A DNA stretch of 64,000 nt from Jiangella mangrovi (lineage in GTDB: Bacteria; Actinomycetota; Actinomycetes; Jiangellales; Jiangellaceae): NCBI RefSeq assembly GCF_014204975.1, contig NZ_JACHMM010000001.1, forward strand, positions 1,674,001 to 1,738,000, given 5' to 3'. Made by a program: the position numbers and the translations under genes. Below the pieces are notes generated by a model, which saw only the letters and a program-made list of their open reading frames with translations, had not been told where the DNA came from and searched no databases. This document shows, piece after piece, positions 15,685-26,122 of the stretch; within the stretch, counting starts at the first letter, position 1; every line of letters begins with the position of its first letter.

Positions 15685-16221
15685 GTGACCGATCCCACCC
15701 GCCCGTACCGCGTCTGCGTCGTCTGCGCCGGCAACATCTGCCGCTCGCCCATCGCCGAGTTCGTGCTGCGCCGGCGGCTCGACGACGCGGGGCTCGGTGA
15801 CCTCGTCACCGTCGACTCCGCCGGCACCGGCGGCTGGCACTCCGGGCAGCAGGCCGACCCGCGCGCTCTCACGGCGCTGCTGGACCACGGGTACGACGGC
15901 GACAGCCACCGCGCCCGGCAGTTCCGCCGCGAGTGGTTCGACGACGTCGACCTCGTGCTCGCGCTGGACCGCGAGAACTTCGCCGATCTCAGCGCCCTGG
16001 CGCCCGACGACGACGCGCGCGCCAAGGTGCAGCTGCTGCGCGGGTACGACGCCGACGCCGTGGCCGGCGACGACACCGACGTGCCCGACCCCTACTACGG
16101 CGACGCCGCCTCGTTCGAGCAGGTCCTGGTCATGATCGAGCGGGCCGCCGACGGCTTCGTCGCCGCGGTCCGGCAGGAGATCGAGCTCGACGTGCCGGGC
16201 GGTGAGCCCAGTCGACACTGA
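15685..16221 (+). CDS. Low-molecular-weight protein-tyrosine phosphatase
   Basis: A 178-residue phosphatase that removes phosphate from tyrosine residues through a cysteine intermediate. The P-loop VCAGNICRSP is near residue 15 and the general-acid loop DPYYGD is near the C-terminus, as the family requires. The GTG at 15685 starts the conserved region; longer in-frame starts overlap the previous gene. Bacterial homologues often act on tyrosine kinases of capsule synthesis or as secreted virulence factors, but no kinase is nearby. Its end overlaps the start of the fructosamine kinase gene by 20 bases. Confidence 0.92.
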   Translation: MTDPTRPYRVCVVCAGNICRSPIAEFVLRRRLDDAGLGDLVTVDSAGTGGWHSGQQADPRALTALLDHGYDGDSHRARQFRREWFDDVDLVLALDRENFADLSALAPDDDARAKVQLLRGYDADAVAGDDTDVPDPYYGDAASFEQVLVMIERAADGFVAAVRQEIELDVPGGEPSRH

Positions 16222-17069
16222 GCATCTGCACACGCTGCTGGGCACCGCCGTCGAATCGCTCACCCCGGTCGGCGGCGGTTCCATCTGCGTGGCCCATCGC
16301 GCGGTGCTCGACGACGGCCGCACCGTCTTCGTCAAGGCCCGCGACGGCGCACCGGCCGGCTTCTTCCGCACCGAGGCGCACGGCCTGGAACGGCTGGGCG
16401 GCGCGCGCGACGGCGTCCCGGTGCCGCGGGTGCTCGCCTACGACGACCGCTGCCTGATCCTCGAGTGGATCGCCACCGGCGTGCCGTCCGCCGCGGCCGC
16501 CGAGCGGTTCGGCCGCGCGCTCGCCGCCACCCACCGGGCCGGAGGCGACGTCTTCGGCTGCGCCGACGGCGACGGCTGGATCGGCAGCCTGGACCTGCCC
16601 GGCGGGCCGTGGAAGTCCTGGTCCGACCTGTGGGCCTACGGCCCGGCTCGAGCCGTACCTGCGCGCGGCCCGCAAGGCCGGCACCGTCGACAAACGCACC
16701 GTCGCCGACGTCGAGAAGGTCATCGCCGAGCTCCCTCGGCTGGCCGGTCCGGCCGAGCCGGTGGCGCTGATCCACGGCGACCTCTGGGCCGGCAACGTCC
16801 TGTGGACCGAGCGCGACGCCCACCTCGTCGACCCCGCGGCACACGGCGGGCACCGCGAGACCGACCTCGCCATGCTCACGCTGTTCGGGCTGCCGCACCT
16901 CGACCGCGTCCTGGCCGCCTACGACGAGGCCGCGCCGCTGGCGCCCGGATGGCGCGAGCGGACGGCGCTGCACCAGCTGCACCCGGTGCTCGTCCACGCC
17001 GTCCTGTTCGGCGGCTCGTACGGCGCCCAGGCCGGCCAGCTGGCCCGGCAGGCCCTGCGCGCCGGCTGA
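16202..17069 (+). pseudogene. Fructosamine kinase family protein, frameshifted
   Basis: The first part (GTG at 16202) encodes the N-lobe of a fructosamine/ketosamine-3-kinase with the nucleotide-binding Lys (VFVKARDG) and the hinge region up to WSDLWAYG. The remainder, LEPYLRAARKAG onward, the catalytic loop LIHGDLWAGNVLW and the metal-binding DPAAHGGHRETDLAM, lies in the next frame. One extra C in the run at 16642-16644 accounts for it; removing it gives 288 residues, the normal length. Fructosamine kinases phosphorylate sugar adducts on protein amines for repair. It is either a recent inactivation or a sequencing error; both halves look otherwise intact. Confidence 0.85.
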
Positions 17070-17073
17070 GGAC

Positions 17074-17157
17074 CGGTTCGCGGGGGAATCGCCCTCCTCC
17101 TGAGGTCGGACACGCACGTTCAGCAGTGCGAATGAGCTGGTCCGGCCCCGCGAACCG
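17074..17157. repeat. 12-bp inverted repeat before the ABC exporter operon
   Basis: CGGTTCGCGGGG at 17074-17085 and its exact complement at 17146-17157 flank 60 bases. It starts 5 bases after the kinase stop and ends 34 bases before the ABC gene, so it could be a terminator with a large loop or a regulatory site for the exporter. Confidence 0.4.
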
Positions 17158-17191
17158 ATAGGTTCGCAGGCGACCGACCATCAGGAGAAGC

Positions 17192-18268
17192 ATGATCACC
17201 GCCCAAGGGCTCTACAAGAGATACGGCGCGAAGGTCGCCGTCGACCATCTGTCGTTCGAGGTGCGGCCGGGTATGGTGACCGGCTTCCTCGGACCGAACG
17301 GCGCCGGCAAGTCCACGACCATGCGGCTGATGCTCGACCTCGACAACGGGGGCGGCGAGACGCTGTTCGACGGCCGGCGCTTCGGGACCATCCGCCATCC
17401 CATGCGCGAGATCGGCGCGGTGCTGGAGTCCAAGGCCTTCCACCCCACCCGCACCGCCCGCAACCACCTGCGCATGCTGGCCGCGGGCAGCGGCATCCCG
17501 TTCTCGCGGGTCGACGAGGTGCTCGAGTTCGTCGGCCTGACCGAGGTCAAGAACAAGAAGCCGAAGAACTACTCCCTCGGCATGGCGCAGCGCCTCGGCC
17601 TGGCCCAGGCGCTGCTCGGCGACCCGAAGACGCTGATCCTCGACGAGCCCGCCAACGGCCTGGACCCCAGCGGCATCCACTGGCTGCGCACCGTGCTCAA
17701 GTCGCTGGCCGACCAGGGCCGGACGATCTTCGTCTCCAGCCATCTGCTGTCCGAGATGGCGCTCATGGCCGACCAGCTCGTCGTCATCGGCCGCGGCACC
17801 ATGATCTACAACGGCGACGTCGACGGCTTCGTCCGCAACTTCACCCAGGCCACCGTCGTGGTGCGCTCGCCGAACGCGGCGCAGCTGGCCACGCTGCTGC
17901 GCCAGGTCGACGGCGTCACCGTCGAGGAGCTGACGGACCAGCATCGGCACTCCGGGGCAGCGGCGCCCGACGGACAGGCCGTCGTCGCGGCTCAGGCCCC
18001 GGCGGCGTCGCCCGGCCTGAGCGTGTCCGGCATCGAGACCGCCGCCGTCGGCGAGCTCGCCTTCCAGAACGGCATCATGCTGCACGAGCTCTCGACCCAG
18101 ACCGCCTCGCTCGAGACGGCGTTCATGACGGCCACCGGCGAGTCGGTGGAGTACCGGGCGCACGATCTCGACGAGACACCGCCCGCCGGCCCGCAGGACG
18201 GTCCGCCCGCGGCACCGCCGGTTCCGCCGTCGCAACCCGGTGGCCCCACTCCGGGAGGTGCGGCATGA
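17192..18268 (+). CDS. ABC transporter ATP-binding protein (CcmA/DrrA type)
   Basis: A 358-residue ATPase. Walker A GPNGAGKST is at about residue 39, the signature YSLGMAQRLGLAQALLG and Walker B LILDEPANGLDP follow, then the switch His in VSSHLL. Residues beyond 220 form a C-terminal extension rich in Ala, Pro and Gly that is common in actinobacterial exporters of this group. AGGAG precedes the ATG by 4 bases. The stop overlaps the permease start (ATGA). With the permease it should form an exporter of a hydrophobic compound or peptide; the cargo is not known. Confidence 0.92.
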   Translation: MITAQGLYKRYGAKVAVDHLSFEVRPGMVTGFLGPNGAGKSTTMRLMLDLDNGGGETLFDGRRFGTIRHPMREIGAVLESKAFHPTRTARNHLRMLAAGSGIPFSRVDEVLEFVGLTEVKNKKPKNYSLGMAQRLGLAQALLGDPKTLILDEPANGLDPSGIHWLRTVLKSLADQGRTIFVSSHLLSEMALMADQLVVIGRGTMIYNGDVDGFVRNFTQATVVVRSPNAAQLATLLRQVDGVTVEELTDQHRHSGAAAPDGQAVVAAQAPAASPGLSVSGIETAAVGELAFQNGIMLHELSTQTASLETAFMTATGESVEYRAHDLDETPPAGPQDGPPAAPPVPPSQPGGPTPGGAA

Positions 18269-19041
18269 GCAGCGCGCTCCGCTTCGAGTGGGTGCGGTTG
18301 CGCACCCTGCGCTCGACCTACTGGCTCATCGGCATCGGGCTGCTCATCACCGCCGGCGTGGCGTTCATCATCGCCTACGCCACCCGCAACGAGCCGCTCG
18401 ACGCCGACATCGCGGCCCAGGTGCTCACCGGCGGCGCCGACTTCGCCACGTTCATCCCGGTGTTCATGGCGATCATCGGCATCTTCTCCACCGGCCACGA
18501 GTACCGCCACGGCACCATCCAGCCGACGCTCACGGCCATCCCGCAGCGCTCGCGGCTGCTGCTGGCGAAGATCATCATGGTGGCGATCTGCTGCGTCGTG
18601 GTGGTCGCGCTGTCGCTGGCCATCAACCTGGTCATCGGCATGATCTTCTGGGGCGAGACGCCGTCGTTCGGCGAACCGCTCGACCAGGTCATTCCCGGCT
18701 ACTTCGTGCTCGTCATCCTGTACGGCATCTGCGGGCTGGCGCTCGCTCAGCTGTTCCGCGGCGTGCCCAGCGCGATCGTGGTGCTGCTGGTGACGCCGCT
18801 GCTGGTCGAGGGGCTGATCTCCGGGCTGTCGCTGGTGCCGGCGCTCGACTGGCTGCAGCCGGCGCTGAAGTTCCTGCCGTTCTCGGCCGGCTCGCGGCTG
18901 CTCGCCACGGGTCCGTACGAGGCGAACGGCGGGCCGGAGTTCGACTACCTGAGCCGGTGGGAGTCCGGGGGCGTGTTCGCCGCGTTCGTGGCGATCATCC
19001 TGGCCATCGCCTGGTACCTGTTCAAGAAGCGCGACGCCTGA
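18265..19041 (+). CDS. ABC-2 type transporter permease
   Basis: A 258-residue membrane protein with six predicted segments. It starts with an amphipathic FEWVRLRTLRSTYW stretch and includes GHEYRHGTIQPTLTAIPQRSRLLLAK, a hallmark of ABC-2 permeases of the NatB type (the EYRxGTI motif). It ends AWYLFKKRDA. It is translationally coupled to the preceding ATPase gene, and together they form a two-gene exporter. It ends 12 bases before the convergent SIMPL gene. Confidence 0.9.
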   Translation: MSSALRFEWVRLRTLRSTYWLIGIGLLITAGVAFIIAYATRNEPLDADIAAQVLTGGADFATFIPVFMAIIGIFSTGHEYRHGTIQPTLTAIPQRSRLLLAKIIMVAICCVVVVALSLAINLVIGMIFWGETPSFGEPLDQVIPGYFVLVILYGICGLALAQLFRGVPSAIVVLLVTPLLVEGLISGLSLVPALDWLQPALKFLPFSAGSRLLATGPYEANGGPEFDYLSRWESGGVFAAFVAIILAIAWYLFKKRDA

Positions 19042-19053
19042 CCGGCGCCGTGC

Positions 19054-19707
19054 TCAGGAGCCGCTGAAGTCGGCGGTGACGGTGGCCGTGATCTCGATCT
19101 GCTCCGGGCGCATCGAGACCACGGCGCCGCCGGCGTCGGCGGCCATGCGGGCGAACCGGGGCGAGCCGCCGTCGTACACGGGCTGGGTGTGCGGCCGCAG
19201 CCCGGGCTCGAACAGCGCGACGACCTCGACGGTGGCGAAGCCCAGCTCGGCGGCGTAGGCGGCGGCCCGTTCGCGGGCGTCGCGCACCGCCTCGGCCCGC
19301 ACCTCGCGCTCGGCCTCGCGGCGCCGCTCGTCCGTCAACTCCCACTCGACGCCGTCGACGACCACACCGTCGACGGTGCCGGTCTCGGTGACCCACGCGG
19401 ACAGCGCCGTGAAGTCGGTGAACCGCACGGCCACCCCAGCGGCCGCGACCTGGAACGTCTCGCTGACGTCGGAGTCGCGCAGGTAGCGCTGGACGGTGGA
19501 GACGTAGAGCTGGTCGGCCGACCACCGCGTGGCCGCGCCGGCCGCCACGTGCCGCTCGGCGTCGGCGGAGAGCCGGGCGTGCAGCTCGGCGACGACGGAG
19601 ACGACGTCGGCCGACCGACGCGCCTCGGCCGTGGCGCGCAGGTGGACGGTGCCCCGCTCGGCGGGCAGGAGACGCTGGGCGGTCCCGGCGACCGTGATGG
19701 TGACCAT
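19054..19707 (-). CDS. SIMPL (DUF541) domain protein
   Basis: A 217-residue protein of the SIMPL family. It begins directly with the domain (MVTITVAGTAQRLLPAERGTV) and lacks a signal peptide, so it is probably cytoplasmic, unlike many secreted relatives. The alternating helix-strand pattern and the conserved RERAAAYAAELGFATVEVVAL helix-strand near residue 145 support the call. The family is linked to IRAK signalling in animals and to oxidative-stress phenotypes in bacteria, but its biochemical role is not established. It is 14 bases downstream of the VOC gene, so the two form an operon. Confidence 0.82.
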   Translation of the reverse strand: MVTITVAGTAQRLLPAERGTVHLRATAEARRSADVVSVVAELHARLSADAERHVAAGAATRWSADQLYVSTVQRYLRDSDVSETFQVAAAGVAVRFTDFTALSAWVTETGTVDGVVVDGVEWELTDERRREAEREVRAEAVRDARERAAAYAAELGFATVEVVALFEPGLRPHTQPVYDGGSPRFARMAADAGGAVVSMRPEQIEITATVTADFSGS

Positions 19708-19721
19708 GCGCTCATTGTGGC

Positions 19722-20357
19722 TCAGAGAGTGACCTCGCCGTGGGCCGTTCGGAACCGGACGGAGCGCACGCCCGGCCCGCCGTTCGTGGGCAGCCAGCGC
19801 ACGTCGACGTCGTCGAGCGGGTGGTCCTCGGGCTCGCCGAGCCAGGCCGTCACGAAGTGCGGGTCGCCGGCGATCTCGAGGCTGACCAGCTCGACGTCGT
19901 GGCCGCCCTTCGACGGGTGCTCGGCGGGGTCGGACTCCCAGTGGACGAAGAACGGCAGCTGCGGATCGTTCATCAGGCCCATGACGCCGATCTGCCGCCA
20001 CACGAGGTCGAACCCGTCGGGCCGCACGCGGTGGCCGTCGACGGCGGGGCGGCCGAGCCGCTCCTCGACCGGGGTGAGGTCGTCGACGGCGACCACCCAG
20101 CCGAGCCAGCCGCCGCCGGCCTCGGAGCGGGTCTTCACCGCCTGCCCGAACGGCACCTTGTCGACGGCGGGGTGGTCCAGGGCCGCCACCACCTCGAGGT
20201 AGTGGCCGCCGGCGAGCGGGAGCACCCGGTTGCGGGTGCCGAACCGCGGGTGCAGCCCGCCGTCGACGAGCTCGACACCGAGCTCGCCCGCGAGCCGTTC
20301 CGCCGTGGCATCGAGTCCGTCCGGTCCTGCGGCGTACGAGACGTGATCGAGGCGCAT
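19722..20357 (-). CDS. VOC/glyoxalase-like domain protein
   Basis: A 211-residue protein of the glyoxalase-like (PF13468-type) group. The opening MRLDHVSYAAGPDGLDATAE and the YLEVVAALDHPAVD strand with a metal-site-like Glu are typical. The second half holds FFVHWESDPAEHPS. The ATG at 20357 starts the conserved domain; an upstream start adds 18 residues with no homology features. VOC proteins include dioxygenases, isomerases and resistance proteins; nothing here identifies the substrate. Confidence 0.82.
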   Translation of the reverse strand: MRLDHVSYAAGPDGLDATAERLAGELGVELVDGGLHPRFGTRNRVLPLAGGHYLEVVAALDHPAVDKVPFGQAVKTRSEAGGGWLGWVVAVDDLTPVEERLGRPAVDGHRVRPDGFDLVWRQIGVMGLMNDPQLPFFVHWESDPAEHPSKGGHDVELVSLEIAGDPHFVTAWLGEPEDHPLDDVDVRWLPTNGGPGVRSVRFRTAHGEVTL

Positions 20358-20565
20358 CCCCGCATCGTGGCAGTCTCCGGACCGGTTTGGCGAACCGGCT
20401 GGCGCCCGCACCGTGCCACCGCCGAGTCCGGGGGGTGCGTTACGGTTGCAGATCGGTGATCACCTTCGAATCGGGAAGATCCGGTACGAAGGGTCACCCG
20501 CACCCGATAGAAATGATCAAGCACCGTCTGTGGCATCGATCCAGCACCCCTGGAGGCGACTGCGC

Positions 20566-20841
20566 GTGAGCATCGAGATCACCAGGACCGCCCGCAGCTA
20601 CGCCGCCTACCTGGGCGGAACCCGGGTCGGCGAACTCACCTACTCCCGCCGCGACGACGAGATCGTGGCGCTGCACACCGTCGTCGAAGAGGCGGCCGAG
20701 GGCAAGGGCGTCGGCGGCGCGCTGGCCCGGGCACTCCTCGACGACGCCCGCGAAGGCGGCCTCAAGGTCGTCCCCCAGTGCCCGTTCGTGGCCGCATACC
20801 TCGAGCGGCACCCCGAGTACACCGACCTCGTGGCCGGCTGA
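20566..20841 (+). CDS. Small GNAT-family N-acetyltransferase (COG2388 type)
   Basis: A 91-residue single-domain acetyltransferase. The acetyl-CoA binding segment is [21 protein letters not shown], followed by the family-specific [18 protein letters not shown], in which the Cys and the YLxxHPEY block mark the small YidJ/GTP-like group (COG2388). The GTG at 20566 has TGGAGG 9 bases upstream. The substrate is unknown. It ends 6 bases before the convergent thiE gene. Confidence 0.88.
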   Translation: MSIEITRTARSYAAYLGGTRVGELTYSRRDDEIVALHTVVEEAAEGKGVGGALARALLDDAREGGLKVVPQCPFVAAYLERHPEYTDLVAG

Positions 20842-20847
20842 GCTCGA

Positions 20848-21498
20848 CTACTCCCGCAGGGCCGCCCGCAGCCGGCGGGCGGCACCCTCGGGATCGTCCG
20901 CGGCGGTGATGGCCCGCACCACGACCACCCGCCGGGCGCCCGCGTCGACGACCTCGCCGACGGTGCGCTCGTCGATGCCGCCGATGGCGAACCAGGGTGT
21001 GACGGGCGCCGTGGCGGCGACCGCCCGGACCGTGTCGACGCCGACCGCCGGCCGGCCCTGCTTGGTGGGCGTGGGCCAGACCGGCCCGACGCAGAAGTAG
21101 TCGACGTCCGGGTCCGCCTCGGCCACGGCGGCCTGCTCGACGGAGTGCGTCGAGCGGCCCAGCAGCACGTGCGGCCCGAGCAGCCGCCGGCTCGCCGCGA
21201 CCGGCAGATCCTCCTGGCCGGTGTGCAGGATCGCCGACCCGGCCAGCTCCGCGAGGTCGGCGCGGTCGTTGACGGCCACCAGCGCGCCGTACTGCGCGGC
21301 CACCGACGCCACCAGCGGCTGCAGCTCGAGCTCGGTGCGGGCGTCCAGCGTCTTGTCGCGCAGCTGGACGATGTCGACGCCGCCGGACAGCGCCGCGCGC
21401 AGGAAACGCTCGAGGTCGCCGCGGTCGCGCCGCGCGTCGGTGCACAGGTACAGCCGGGCGTCGGCCAGCCGCCGCGTCCGCTCGGGTCCGGAGGTCAC
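20848..21498 (-). CDS. thiE: Thiamine-phosphate synthase
   Basis: A 216-residue TIM-barrel enzyme that couples the pyrimidine diphosphate and thiazole phosphate halves into thiamine phosphate. Seen are [15 protein letters not shown] with the Mg2+-binding Asp, [11 protein letters not shown] for thiazole and diphosphate binding, and FAIGGID near the C-terminus. The GTG at 21498 begins the conserved region. It is divergent from thiOSG; the TPP riboswitch is on the other strand, so it does not control this gene directly. Confidence 0.93.
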   Translation of the reverse strand: MTSGPERTRRLADARLYLCTDARRDRGDLERFLRAALSGGVDIVQLRDKTLDARTELELQPLVASVAAQYGALVAVNDRADLAELAGSAILHTGQEDLPVAASRRLLGPHVLLGRSTHSVEQAAVAEADPDVDYFCVGPVWPTPTKQGRPAVGVDTVRAVAATAPVTPWFAIGGIDERTVGEVVDAGARRVVVVRAITAADDPEGAARRLRAALRE

Positions 21499-21547
21499 AC
21501 GCGGAGTCTGCCACGGCCTCGTCGGAGATGAGGGGTACGGTGGAAGG

Positions 21548-21626
21548 GCACGGGAGCCCTGGCGGCAGGGCTGAGAGGGCCAGCGGGCCGACCGTCGAAC
21601 CTGAACTGGGTCATGCCAGCGGAGGG
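21548..21626 (+). promoter_or_regulatory. TPP riboswitch controlling thiOSG
   Basis: The plus strand carries the conserved TPP blocks in order: CACGGGAGCCC, GGGCTGAGAGGG, then ACCGTCGAACCTGAACTGGG and TCATGCCAGCGGAGGGAG. These bind the pyrimidine and diphosphate parts of thiamine diphosphate. The final GGAGGG (21621-21626) is also the ribosome site of thiO, 10 bases before its GTG, so ligand binding should directly block translation start. Confidence 0.95.
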
Positions 21627-21636
21627 AGCGATCAGG

Positions 21637-22775
21637 GTGAGTGCGTCCGTCGACGTGGCCGTCGTCGGCTGCGGCATCATCGGCGCCGCCGCCGCATGGC
21701 GCCTCTCGCAGCGGGGACTCACGGTGACCTGCTTCGACCCTGCCCCCGGCGACGGCGCCACCCACGCCGCCGCGGGCATGCTGGCCGACGTCACCGAGGC
21801 GGAGTTCGGCGAGGACCGCCTCACGGCGCTGAACGTGGCCTCGGCGCGCGCCTGGCCCGACTTCGCCGCCGAGCTGTCCTCGGCCACCGGCGCGGACCTG
21901 GCGTTCCGGCGCACCGGCACGCTCACCGTCGCCTACGACTCCGGCGACCGGCAGCAGCTACGCCGGCTGCTGTCGTTGCGCCGTGACCTCGGCCTGCCCA
22001 TCGAGGAGATCACCGTCGACGACGCCCGCGGGCTGGAGCCGCTGCTCGGCCCGCGCATCGCCGGTGCCACCTGGACGCCGGACGAGCACCAGGTCGACCC
22101 GCGCCGGGTGCACGCGGCGCTGCTGGCCGTGCTGGCGGACCTGGGCGTGGCGGTGGTCCGCCGCCGCGTCACGGAGCTGCAGCTGACGCCGTCGGGCACC
22201 GTCAACGGGGTGGTCGACGAGACCGGCGAACGGCACCCGGCCGGGTCGGTGCTGCTGGCGGCCGGCTGGGCCAGCCGCGAGCTGACCGGGGTGCCGACCC
22301 GGCCGGTCAAGGGGCAGTTGCTGCGGCTGGACGCGTCGGGGCAGCCCGGGTTCACGCTGAGCCGGGTGGTCCGCGGCTTCGTCCAGGCCCGCTCGGTGTA
22401 CCTGGTGCCGCGGGCCGACGGCGAGGTCGTCGTCGGCGCCACCAGCGAGGAGCAGCCCGACGACCGGCAGGTCACGGCGGGCGGGACGTTCGCGGTGCTG
22501 CGCGATGCACGGGCGCTGGTGCCCGGCATCGACGAGCTGCCCGTGACGGAGCTGACGGCGCGGGCCCGGCCGGGCAGCCCCGACAACCTGCCACTGATCG
22601 GCGATTCGGGCATACCGGGCCTGGTGCTGGCGACCGGCCACTATCGCAACGGCATCCTCCTCGCGCCGCTCACCGCGTCGGTGCTCGCCGCTCGGTACGG
22701 TGCGGGAACGGTGCCCGAGTGGGCCACGGCGGCGGACCCGAGCCGGTTCGCCGCGACTGTGACGGGAGGACCCAC

Positions 22776-22779
<4 letters not shown>
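21637..22779 (+). CDS. thiO: Glycine oxidase ThiO
   Basis: A 380-residue flavoenzyme that oxidises glycine to the imine used by ThiG for the thiazole ring. The FAD-binding Rossmann motif [18 protein letters not shown] lies near the N-terminus and the C-terminal FAD region has [15 protein letters not shown] chose the GTG at 21637. An in-frame ATG at 21613 lies inside the conserved 3' part of the TPP riboswitch and cannot be the normal start. The stop overlaps the thiS start (ATGA). Confidence 0.95.
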
Positions 22780-23811
<1,032 letters not shown>

Positions 23812-23876
23812 CTGGTTTTGACGGGTATAGGGGTCCGGCTGTCGCCGGATGATCGTTCCTGGCACCATTCGTCCAC

Positions 23877-24467
23877 ATGGGTCTGATCGACGTCCTGCTG
23901 CTCGACCTCGACGGCGTGGTGCGCCATTACGACCCCGCGGCGACCGACGCCATCGAGAAGCGGTCCGGACTGTCGCCGGGGAAGCTGCACGAGACGGCGT
24001 TCGAGCCGCGGCTGCTGCAGCGGGTCGTCACCGGCGGCCTCACCCGGGCCCAGTGGGTCGACCACGTGGCCGCGGCCGTTGGGCCGGTGGCCGCCACCGC
24101 CTGGGCGACGCAGCGTCCCTCCGTCGACCGCGAGGTGCTGGCGACGATCCGCCGGCTGCGCGTCGCCGGCGTCAAGGTCTGCCTGCTCACCAACGGCACG
24201 GACCGCATCGGCGCCGAGCTGGCCGAGCTGCGCATCGCCGACGACTTCGACGAGGTCTTCAACTCCGCCGAGATCGGCGTCGCCAAGCCGGACCTGCGGA
24301 TCTTCATGCACGTGCTGCGCGTCCTCGGGGTGCCGCGGTCGTCGGTCCTCTTCCTCGACGACTCCCAGGCCAACGTCCGCGGCGCGTCGGCGGTCGGCAT
24401 GCGGGCGCACCTGTTCACGTCGGCGAGCGACCTCACCGACGCCTGCAAGACGTATCACCTGGCCTGA
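23877..24467 (+). CDS. HAD-family hydrolase (subfamily IA)
   Basis: A 196-residue haloacid-dehalogenase-type phosphatase. The four motifs are present: DLDGV near residue 10, LLTNGT, the Lys in AKPD, and LFLDDSQANV. A helical cap is inserted between motifs I and II. It begins 65 bases after thiG and may belong to the same transcript, so a phosphatase role in thiamine metabolism is possible but unproven. It overlaps the convergent SulP gene by 13 bases. Confidence 0.88.
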   Translation: MGLIDVLLLDLDGVVRHYDPAATDAIEKRSGLSPGKLHETAFEPRLLQRVVTGGLTRAQWVDHVAAAVGPVAATAWATQRPSVDREVLATIRRLRVAGVKVCLLTNGTDRIGAELAELRIADDFDEVFNSAEIGVAKPDLRIFMHVLRVLGVPRSSVLFLDDSQANVRGASAVGMRAHLFTSASDLTDACKTYHLA

Positions 24468-26122
24468 GCGCCCGCCAGCACCTCGTGTGCATAGCCGATC
24501 GCCTCGGGGGTCGTGGCGAAGACCCGCCCCTGGTCGCGCAGCCGCGAGATGACGCCCAGCCGGTCCAGCGGGCGGGCGTGGCCGCCGCGGAGCCCGGACA
24601 CCAGCACGACGGTGTGCCGGCGTTCCAGGCGTTCGATGGCGTCCTTGAGCACCAGAGCACCGGTCGCGTCGACGGTCGTCACCCGCGACATCCTCAGGAT
24701 GACGACCCGCACGTCCGCGACCTCGGACAGCTCGAGCAGGAAACGGTGGGCGGCGGCGAAGAACAGCGGCCCGTCCAGACGGTAGGCGACGACGTGCGAC
24801 ATCAGCAGCGCCCGCTCCTCGTCGCCGTGGCCGTCGGGGATGTCGTCGTGCAACGGCACCTGGTCGAGCCGGACGTTGCGAGCGACGGCGCGCAGGGCCA
24901 GCGCGCCCGCCACGACCAGGCCGAGGATCACCGCCTGCACCAGGTCGAGCGCGAGCGTGGCGGCCGCCGTCAGCACCAGCACGACGGCGTCGGACCGGGT
25001 GGCGCGCAGCATCGCCCGGACGGAACCGGCCTCGACCATGCGCACCGCGGTGGCCAGCAGCACGCCGGCCAGCGCGGCGAGCGGGATGCGGCCGACCACC
25101 GCCGCGGCCGCGAACACGACGACGGCGAGGACCACCGCGTGCGACAGCGCCGCCAGCCGCGACCCCGCGCCCGACCGCACGTTGACCGCCGTCCGCGCGA
25201 TGGCCGCCGTGGCCGGGACGCCGCCGAACAGCGGCGTGGCCAGGTTGGCCAGACCCTGCCCGAACAGCTCCTTGTCCGAGTCGTGCCGCTGGTCGACGCT
25301 CATGCCGTCGGCGACGGTGGCGGACAGCAGCGACTCGAGTGCGGCCAGCGCCGCGACGGCGACGGCGGGCGCGAGCAGGTCCGGCAGCATCGCGGGGTCG
25401 ACGAAGTCGAGGGACGGCGCCGGCAGACCCGCCGGCAGCGCGCCGATGCGGGCGGCGTCGAGCCCGGCCAGCTCCGCGACGGCGGTCGCGGCGACCACGG
25501 CGAGCAGCGAGAACGGGACGGCCGGGCGCCAGCGAGCGCCGGCGAGCATGACCGCGACGACCCCGGCCGCGATGCCGACGGCGGTCCAGTCCGGCGCGGC
25601 CGCGAAGTCGCGCACGGCCTCGGCCGCCACGAGGACCACGCGGTCGCCGTCGGGCACCGGCACCCCCAGCGCGGCCGGCACCTGCTGCAGCGCGATGACC
25701 GCGGCGATGCCGATGGTGAAGCCCTCGACCACGGGGGCCGGGACGTAGGCCATGTACCGGCCCGCGCGGCCGACGGCGAGGCCCACGAGGATCAGCCCGG
25801 CCAGCAGGCCGACCATCAGCACGCCGTCGGCGCCGTACTGGTGGACGATCGGCACCAGCACCACCGTCATGGCGCCGGTCGGCCCCGAGACCTGCAGGTT
25901 CGAGCCGCCGCAGAGCGCGGCCACGGCGCCCGCGACGACGGCGGTGGCGATGCCGGCCGCCGCGCCCAGTCCCGACGAGATGCCGAACCCCAGGGCCAGC
26001 GGCAGCGCCACGATCGCGACCGTCGCCCCGGCCAGCAGGTCGCGGCGGGGCTGGCGGCGCATGCTCGCGAGGTCGGCGCGGGTGGGCAGGACGGAGCGGA
26101 GCCGGGACCACGCCCGGCTCAT
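24455..26122 (-). CDS. SulP family anion transporter with STAS domain
   Basis: A 555-residue inorganic anion transporter (sulfate, bicarbonate or related). About twelve membrane segments are followed by a cytoplasmic STAS domain from residue 435 (DGPLFFAAAHRF, then VILRMSRVTTVDATGALVL). The SulP region shows LPLALGFGISSG near the start and TATAAIART-like GVPATAAIARTAVNVRSGAGS in the middle. Its start overlaps the stop of the ArsR regulator (ATGA), so the two form a coupled operon. Which anion it carries cannot be read. Confidence 0.92.
   Translation of the reverse strand: MSRAWSRLRSVLPTRADLASMRRQPRRDLLAGATVAIVALPLALGFGISSGLGAAAGIATAVVAGAVAALCGGSNLQVSGPTGAMTVVLVPIVHQYGADGVLMVGLLAGLILVGLAVGRAGRYMAYVPAPVVEGFTIGIAAVIALQQVPAALGVPVPDGDRVVLVAAEAVRDFAAAPDWTAVGIAAGVVAVMLAGARWRPAVPFSLLAVVAATAVAELAGLDAARIGALPAGLPAPSLDFVDPAMLPDLLAPAVAVAALAALESLLSATVADGMSVDQRHDSDKELFGQGLANLATPLFGGVPATAAIARTAVNVRSGAGSRLAALSHAVVLAVVVFAAAAVVGRIPLAALAGVLLATAVRMVEAGSVRAMLRATRSDAVVLVLTAAATLALDLVQAVILGLVVAGALALRAVARNVRLDQVPLHDDIPDGHGDEERALLMSHVVAYRLDGPLFFAAAHRFLLELSEVADVRVVILRMSRVTTVDATGALVLKDAIERLERRHTVVLVSGLRGGHARPLDRLGVISRLRDQGRVFATTPEAIGYAHEVLAGAQAR

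Noticed and set aside
16761-17069. Separate 102-residue gene encoding only the kinase catalytic loop
   Set aside because: It is the second half of the frameshifted fructosamine kinase; no ribosome site and no independent start are seen.
21613-21636. ATG start for thiO
   Set aside because: The codon is within the conserved 3' block of the TPP riboswitch; the GTG at 21637 is correctly spaced from GGAGGG.
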